DNA of 11,339 nt from an uncultured Collinsella sp. GTDB lineage: Bacteria; Actinomycetota; Coriobacteriia; Coriobacteriales; Coriobacteriaceae. Under the pieces are notes generated by a model. That model was not told the DNA's origin. It did no database searches and saw nothing but the letters and a program-made list of their open reading frames with translations. Positions 7,271 to 11,339 of this stretch are shown here, in pieces. The translations under genes and the position numbers were made by a program. The stretch lies in the NCBI GenBank assembly GCA_900551555.1, contig URWC01000049.1:1-11339 (forward strand), given 5' to 3'. The stretch's first letter is position 1, and the number at the start of each line of letters is the position of its first letter.

Positions 7271-7332
7271 TGTTGATTGGGGACAGACTTAAATGAGCGT
7301 TTTCACGCATTTAAGTCTGTCCCCAATCAACA
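7271..7332. repeat. Perfect 25-bp inverted repeat with GGGGACAGAC core
   Basis: Bases 7271-7295 are the exact reverse complement of 7308-7332, leaving a 12-base centre. The arms contain GGGGACAGACTTAAATG. There is no T-run, and a proper terminator already lies 20 bases upstream. Palindromes with the GGGGACAGAC/GTCTGTCCCC core are known from many bacterial genomes as REP-like elements associated with IS200/IS605-type (RAYT, Y1) transposases. No transposase is in the window and no target duplication is evident, so a non-autonomous dispersed element is the best reading. Confidence 0.75.
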
Positions 7333-7361
7333 TTGCTGCGGCACTGTGCTCGGCTAAAGCG

Positions 7362-7367
7362 TACAAT
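7362..7367 (+). promoter_or_regulatory. Putative -10 box for the aminotransferase gene
   Basis: TACAAT, preceded by GCG, lies 24 bases before the start codon, giving a leader of under 20 bases that still includes the AAGGGG ribosome site. No clear -35 is seen at normal spacing. Confidence 0.5.
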
Positions 7368-7391
7368 AGCGCCTATGCGAAAGGGGAACAG

Positions 7392-8576
7392 ATGATCAAC
7401 GAAACTATGTATGCTCGCGGTGCGGAAAGCTCCATCATCCGTGAGATTTTTAGCTATGGCCTTGAGCGCAAGGCGCAGATCGGTGCGGAAAACGTATTCG
7501 ATTTTTCGCTGGGCAATCCGAGCGTTCCGGCACCCGCTGCTGTGGCTGAGTCGATTAAGAAGGCCCTGGAGCTGCCGAGCGACCAGCTGCACGGCTACAC
7601 GCCCGCACCGGGCCTGCCGCAATGTCGTGCCGCTGTGGCCGAATCGCTCAACCGCCGCTTTGGCACGAGCTATGAGGGCAAAGACGTATTTATGACGGTG
7701 GGTGCCGCGGCTTCGCTCACCTGCACGCTCAACGCCGTTACGAACCCGGGCGACGAGGTTATTGTTATCGCCCCGTACTTTCCGGAGTATCGCGTTTGGA
7801 TTGAGAAGGCCGGCTGTACGTGTGTTGAGGCGCTCGCCGATGAAGATACGTTCCAGCTGAGCGTGGACAACGTGCTCAAGGCGATCAGCGATAAGACGGC
7901 GGCCGTCATCATTGACTCTCCCAACAATCCGACCGGTGCCGTATATACATGCGACACGCTGACGCGACTGGCCAATGTTCTGCGCGAGGCCAACGCTCAG
8001 CGCGATCCCGAGAATCCGATTATGCTCATCTCGGATGAGCCGTACCGCGAGATTGTGTACGGTGCCGAGGTGCCTTGGGTGCCCTCGATCTACGAGCACA
8101 CCATCGTGTGCTACTCGTATTCCAAGTCGCTGTCGCTGCCGGGCGAGCGCGTGGGGTGGATCTTGGTTCCCAACACCAATCCGCAGGCTGCCCGTCTGAT
8201 GCCGGCTGTTGCGGGTGCTGCCCGTACGTTAGGTTTTGTATGCGCACCGGCACTCTTCCAGCGCGTAATCATCGATTGCATCGATGAGCCGAGCGATGTC
8301 GAGGCCTATGCGCGCAACCGCACCGCGCTTACCGACGCACTAGCGGAGTACGGCTACACCTATGTTGAGCCGGATGGTGCATTCTACCTGTGGGTGAAGG
8401 CGCTGGAACCCGATGCGAATGCGTTTTGCGAGCGTGCAAAGAAGTATGAGTTGCTTGCGGTTCCCTCGGACAGCTTTGGTATGCCGGGTTGGTTCCGCCT
8501 GGGCTATTGCGTGAGTTACGAAACGATTATCAATTCGCTACCCGCTTGGAAACAGTTGGCGGACGAGTATCGTTAA
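7392..8576 (+). CDS. PLP-dependent aminotransferase, class I/II (AspB-like)
   Basis: This fold-type I, pyridoxal-phosphate enzyme of the cytoplasm moves an amino group between an amino acid and a 2-oxoacid. The 394 aa are typical of the family. Visible are FSLGNPS near 38-44, the Tyr-Thr segment HGYTPAPGLPQ (67-77), the cofactor-stacking PYFPEY region (128-133), SPNNPTG at 176-182, the PLP-nitrogen Asp D215 in ISDEPY, the Schiff-base Lys K245 in SYSKSLSLPGERVGW, and the substrate-carboxylate Arg R369 in FRLGYC. Substrate preference (aspartate, alanine, aromatic or other) cannot be read from the sequence. I start at ATG 7392, with AAGGGG upstream. An in-frame ATG at 7293 lies inside the palindrome and is not credible. 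The gene is probably monocistronic. Confidence 0.93.
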   Translation: MINETMYARGAESSIIREIFSYGLERKAQIGAENVFDFSLGNPSVPAPAAVAESIKKALELPSDQLHGYTPAPGLPQCRAAVAESLNRRFGTSYEGKDVFMTVGAAASLTCTLNAVTNPGDEVIVIAPYFPEYRVWIEKAGCTCVEALADEDTFQLSVDNVLKAISDKTAAVIIDSPNNPTGAVYTCDTLTRLANVLREANAQRDPENPIMLISDEPYREIVYGAEVPWVPSIYEHTIVCYSYSKSLSLPGERVGWILVPNTNPQAARLMPAVAGAARTLGFVCAPALFQRVIIDCIDEPSDVEAYARNRTALTDALAEYGYTYVEPDGAFYLWVKALEPDANAFCERAKKYELLAVPSDSFGMPGWFRLGYCVSYETIINSLPAWKQLADEYR

Positions 8577-8598
8577 AAGTAAAGCGCTCTGCCTACAA

Positions 8599-8614
8599 TG
8601 TTTTACGTGAAACG
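8599..8614. promoter_or_regulatory. parS-like site
   Basis: TGTTTTACGTGAAACG differs at two positions from the near-universal ParB site TGTTTCACGTGAAACA, and at one from the 14-bp core GTTTCACGTGAAAC. It is intergenic, where functional parS sites may lie, though many lie in genes. ParB binding is inferred. Confidence 0.4.
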
Positions 8615-8641
8615 GGGTTTGGTGTTAAGCCAGACCCCGTT
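8611..8641. other. Inverted repeat downstream of the aminotransferase
   Basis: A 13-bp stem with two G-T wobbles (8611-8623 with 8629-8641) encloses a 5-base loop and sits 35 bases after the aminotransferase stop. The sequence after it is GTCATGG, without a T-run on either strand. It may be a weak terminator or an RNA 3' end stabiliser. Confidence 0.45.
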
Positions 8642-8674
8642 GTCATGGACGTTGTGTCTTTGGGATGGAGTGGT

Positions 8675-8704
8675 TTTACGACTATCGAAGGCTATGCGTA
8701 CAAT
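8675..8704 (+). promoter_or_regulatory. Promoter of the PHP gene
   Basis: TTTACG (8675-8680) and TACAAT (8699-8704) are separated by 18 bases, matching four and five of six consensus bases. Transcription would begin near 8711, about 30 bases before the start codon, leaving AAGGAG (8731-8736) in the leader. Confidence 0.6.
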
Positions 8705-8741
8705 GAATATAAGCGACGGCCGTGCCAGATAAGGAGACCTG

Positions 8742-9562
8742 ATGCCCTACCTGCTTTCTTGTGACATTCATACCCATACGATATTCTCTGCGCATGCATA
8801 TTCGACCATTGAGGAGAATGTGTACTGGGCGGCAGAGCGTGGCCTGCAGGTGCTCGGATCTGCCGACCATCTGAGCTCTATGGTTACGGCTTGCCCCAAT
8901 GACCTGCGCAGTTACCAATTCTTTATCAACCAGGATGTCTGGCCGCGCATTTGGAGCGGCGTGCTGGTGCTGCGTGGTGCCGAGGCCGATATCGTTTCGC
9001 TGGACGGAAGCCTGTTTGGCGAGGACACTCCTGTCACGCTCGATATTGCCGGTGATTCGTACAGCCGTCAGCATTCGCTGTTCGATTTGGTTACGCGAAA
9101 TTTGGATTATTTGGTTGCGAGCGTGCATAATCCACAGATTGCTGAAGGCGCGACGCTGGCCCAGACGACCGAGATGTATATCAATGCCCTGGAGTACCCC
9201 AAGGTGTTCATGCTGGGTCACACGGGCGTTCGGGCGTGCCGTTCGATATCGACGAGGTGCTGTTGGCAGCTAAGGCCAAGCACAAGATTATCGAGATCAA
9301 CAACCATAGTCTTGAACACGGTGTCGACACTGAGCATTGGGCCGTATGCCGCAAGATCGCCGAGCGCTGCGCCGAGCTGGGCGTGGGCATTGGCGTGTCA
9401 ACCGATGCCCACATTGGCATGGCCATTGGCAAGCTCGATCACGCGCGCAAGATGCTCGACGAGATTCACTTCCCGCTAGATTTGATCGTGACGCGCGACC
9501 GCGAGACGCTGCTGCGCGAGATGGCGGCAGCCGGCGTGTGCGACCTGTGCAAGGGGATGTAG
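8742..9562 (+). pseudogene. PHP-domain phosphoesterase (YcdX-like), frameshifted
   Basis: PHP proteins are multi-metal phosphatases. The N-terminal part shows D8-I-H10-T-H12, H18 (SAHAYS), ADH with H43, E81 (RGAEAD), H129 and H160 (MLGHTG). The C-terminal part, in another frame, continues the same protein with EINNHSLEH and the metal motif STDAH. The set H, H, H, H, E, H, H, D, H matches the YcdX ligand pattern. The frame breaks at about 9221-9229: the DNA reads ACGGGCGTTCGG where one extra C (GGGCCGTTCGG) would give TG-RSG-VPFDID. Restoring it yields a clean 273-aa protein. As written, frame one runs on to a stop at 9479 and yields 245 aa. It is either a recent mutation or a sequence error; no slippery heptamer for programmed shifting is seen. 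The start at 8742 has AAGGAG five bases upstream. Confidence 0.88.
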
Positions 9563-9582
9563 CGGAATTTATAAACCAAGCG

Positions 9583-9614
9583 AAGGGGGCGGCCCAGACG
9601 GGTCGCCCCCTTTC
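9583..9614 (+). terminator. Intrinsic terminator after the PHP gene
   Basis: A 13-bp stem (9583-9595 with 9600-9612, one G-T) has an AGAC loop and a short TTTCTT tract. It stands between two convergent genes; the minus-strand side lacks a clear T-run, so it mainly serves the PHP gene. Confidence 0.85.
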
Positions 9615-9640
9615 TTGTCCCAAAAATCTACTGAGGTTGG

Positions 9641-11089
9641 TTAGCGGCGTTCGAGGACCGCTACGGTTTCGGTGTGGTCGGTGTGAGGAAACATGTCGAC
9701 GGGCGTGATCTTGAGCAGGCGATAGCCTCCGTCGAGAAGCTGATGCAGGTCGCGCTCTTGAGTCACGGGGTTGCAGCTGATATAGGTGATGCGGCGCGGC
9801 TTAAGCGCGCAGGCAGCTTCGAGGAACTCGGGGGTAGAGCCGGCGCGCGGCGGATCGATGGAAAGGACATCGACCCGCTCGTTGTTGTCGGCGGCATCTA
9901 GGATGTAGTCGGTGGCATCGTCAGCCATAAACCAAGCGCTGCGGGTGAGGCCGTTGAGCTCGGCATTACGACGTGCGTCGGCAATGCCGGCGTGGTTGCG
10001 CTCCACGCCAAGCAGCATAATGCCGACGCCCTTGTCCTGGGCGGCTTTGGCTGCGCACAGGCCGATAGTTCCGCTACCGCAATAGGCATCCATGAGCACA
10101 TCGCCCTGGTGCAGATCCATACCGTCGATAGCGAGCCGATAGAGCAGTTCGGTCTGCTGCGGGTTGGTCTGATAAAACGCGGTGGGGGAGATGTCGAATT
10201 CGCAGCCGAGCAGCTGATCACGCATGCATTCGGCGCCATAGACGATACGAGTCTCCTCGCCCAAGATGGCATTGCCGGGGCGACCGTTGATGTTTTGGGC
10301 GACGGTGACAATATGCGAATCGAGTGCGGCGACGGCCTCAAAGAACTCCTGCGCATGCGGTAGGTCGCGCTGGGCGGTCACGAGCGTAACCATGACCTGG
10401 TCGGTACGCCAACCGCAGCGGACGACGGCATAGCGGAGCAAGCCCAGATGCTTGTCCTCGTTAAAGGCGGGAATGTGCAGGCGCTCAGCTTCACGCGCGA
10501 TGCCGTTGAGAATCTGACGAGCGCCCGGCGCCTCGACAGGACATTCGGGCACAGCAACGATTCTGTGCGAACCGCGCTCAAAGAAGCCGCAGCGGACAGC
10601 ACCCTCCTTACCAGGAGCAAACGGAGTGGCGGCCTTATGGCGAAAACCGCGCGGCGAAGGATACTTGCCCGGGTCGCCCAGGGTGACTCCCATACCGCGA
10701 ATAGGATCTACAGCAATGCCTTCACGCTCACAAAGCGAAGCAAAAAGCCCCTCCATAGCAGCCTGCTTGGCGGCGAGCTGCTTCTTATAAGGACGATTGA
10801 GCGCCGTACACCCACCGCAAGCTTTCATGATGGAACAAGGAGACTTGGGATCAACGGCCTTACGCGCAGACGAAGCCGAATCTTTATGCGAACGCTTGGA
10901 ACGAGTCTGAGATGCCTTATCCTCGTTCCGACGAGAGCCGGGACGCTTGGCCTTAGCCTTGCCCTTGGCCGATTTGCTTTTTGCAGCTTTAGAAGACTTG
11001 GATTTCGTAGAAGATTTCTCCTCCTTCGACCCCTCAACCGCCTCCACCAAAGCACGACGAGCCCTACGCTCCGCACGAGATTCTGCCAT
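9641..11089 (-). CDS. rlmD: 23S rRNA m5U methyltransferase, RlmD/TrmA family
   Basis: This SAM-dependent RNA methyltransferase carries a [4Fe-4S] cluster and makes 5-methyluridine in 23S rRNA (U1939 for RlmD; U747 and U1939 for RlmCD). In the 482-aa product the cluster ligands are C85, C91 and C94 (C-X5-C-X2-C) plus C183. The SAM motif DAYCGSGTIGL is at 334-344, IDPPRAG at 411-417, the catalytic nucleophile C439 in SCNP, and the general base E474 in HTE. Residues 20-84 are a Lys/Ser/Ala-rich low-complexity tail where relatives such as E. coli RlmD carry a TRAM domain. I choose ATG 11089 because TGGAG sits six bases before it; the GTG at 11101 overlaps that ribosome site. Which uridine is modified cannot be decided here. 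It is convergent with the PHP gene and transcribed alone. Confidence 0.92.
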   Translation of the reverse strand: MAESRAERRARRALVEAVEGSKEEKSSTKSKSSKAAKSKSAKGKAKAKRPGSRRNEDKASQTRSKRSHKDSASSARKAVDPKSPCSIMKACGGCTALNRPYKKQLAAKQAAMEGLFASLCEREGIAVDPIRGMGVTLGDPGKYPSPRGFRHKAATPFAPGKEGAVRCGFFERGSHRIVAVPECPVEAPGARQILNGIAREAERLHIPAFNEDKHLGLLRYAVVRCGWRTDQVMVTLVTAQRDLPHAQEFFEAVAALDSHIVTVAQNINGRPGNAILGEETRIVYGAECMRDQLLGCEFDISPTAFYQTNPQQTELLYRLAIDGMDLHQGDVLMDAYCGSGTIGLCAAKAAQDKGVGIMLLGVERNHAGIADARRNAELNGLTRSAWFMADDATDYILDAADNNERVDVLSIDPPRAGSTPEFLEAACALKPRRITYISCNPVTQERDLHQLLDGGYRLLKITPVDMFPHTDHTETVAVLERR

Positions 11090-11126
11090 CAATAACTCCA
11101 CTAATTCATGAATTAAAGCTGCAAGT

Positions 11127-11132
11127 ATTGTA
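11127..11132 (-). promoter_or_regulatory. Putative -10 box for rlmD
   Basis: TACAAT on the minus strand (reading CGGTACAATAC) lies about 38 bases before the ATG at 11089. A matching -35 is not obvious at 16-18 bases. Confidence 0.5.
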
Positions 11133-11244
11133 CCGTGCCAAGCCAGCAGACGATATGCAAGCGGTTTAATCGTGTCAGCGATAAGCCCAACGACGGTTGC
11201 CCGCCGCGTGAGGGGTGTGGGGGTTAAGTTTATCGCGAGTTCCG

Positions 11245-11281
11245 CACGAACAGGAGGCCACTTAATGTGGCCTCCGTCGTG
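11245..11281. other. Strong hairpin of unknown function near the window end
   Basis: GGAGGCCAC (11253-11261) pairs perfectly with GTGGCCTCC (11267-11275) around TTAAT. An outer CACGA/TCGTG stem (11245-11249 with 11277-11281) is joined through a small asymmetric internal loop. No T-run follows on either strand. No gene is seen from 11133 to 11339. It may be a dispersed palindrome, part of a small RNA, or a terminator of something beyond the window. Confidence 0.5.
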
Positions 11282-11339
11282 AGCAGGACTGTAGAGCAGG
11301 AAACTTAGCCCGTGCCGGGGCCGCTGAGACCAGACCGGC

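Noticed and set aside
4941..7310. A 789-codon open frame on the minus strand opposite ftsH
   Set aside because: It lies entirely over hpt's end and ftsH, whose motifs are unmistakable. The antisense product is low-complexity Leu/His/Arg/Gly sequence, as expected from the mirror of GC-rich codons.
7293..7391. Upstream start of the aminotransferase
   Set aside because: The ATG lies inside the palindrome and upstream of the likely -10 box; the ATG at 7392 has a good ribosome site and family-like N terminus.
9221..9232. Programmed -1 frameshift in the PHP gene
   Set aside because: Re-reading one base at GGC would restore the frame, but no X-XXY-YYZ heptamer or downstream stimulator is seen, and PHP phosphatases are not known to need one.
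11090..11339. Open minus-strand frame running from the window edge into rlmD
   Set aside because: No stop codon occurs, but there is also no start codon before GTG 11101. The stretch contains a strong hairpin, a -10 box and the rlmD ribosome site. I treat it as chance, although a longer fusion protein cannot be fully excluded without the neighbouring sequence.

Overview
The window reads as an ordinary chromosomal stretch of a fairly GC-rich, low-genome-complexity actinomycete-type bacterium. The combination of a compact rrn end, the tilS-hpt-ftsH order, a YycJ-type MBL protein, a YcdX-type PHP protein and an RlmD-type methyltransferase with a Lys/Ser-rich tail fits the Coriobacteriia, most likely a Collinsella-like organism. 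That placement is my inference from protein character and gene order, not a database result. I see no new multi-gene system here; the interesting signals are small cis elements between housekeeping genes.

Layout. Bases 1-650 hold the 3' end of a 23S rRNA gene, a 5S rRNA gene and a strong rrn terminator, with no tRNA. Bases 713-1180 (minus) encode an unrecognised tail-anchored membrane protein in visibly AT-richer DNA. Bases 1181-1457 are a long regulatory leader upstream of a small heat shock protein gene (1458-1889). This leader holds an inverted repeat with HspR-operator-like spacing and a hairpin that covers the Shine-Dalgarno sequence. A 20-bp bidirectional terminator separates that gene from a convergent MBL-fold gene of the YycJ/WalJ family (1972-2781, minus). 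In the MBL gene the usual Asp of the metal motif is Asn.

Bases 2830-7202 are the classical cluster tilS (tRNA-Ile lysidine synthetase), hpt (hypoxanthine phosphoribosyltransferase) and ftsH (membrane AAA+ protease). hpt and ftsH are one base apart. A GNRA-looped terminator closes the cluster, followed by a perfect 25-bp inverted repeat with a GGGGACAGAC core typical of REP/RAYT-associated palindromes. Then come a class I/II aminotransferase (7392-8576), a spacer with a parS-like 16-mer, a PHP phosphoesterase gene broken by a single missing base (8742-9562), a terminator, and a convergent RlmD-like rRNA methyltransferase (9641-11089, minus). The last 238 bases hold the rlmD promoter and a strong hairpin of unknown role.

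Themes. rRNA, tRNA modification (TilS), rRNA modification (RlmD) and protein quality control (HSP20, FtsH) sit together, so the region serves translation and proteostasis. A hexamer TACAAT recurs upstream of five genes on both strands and looks like the local preferred -10 element.
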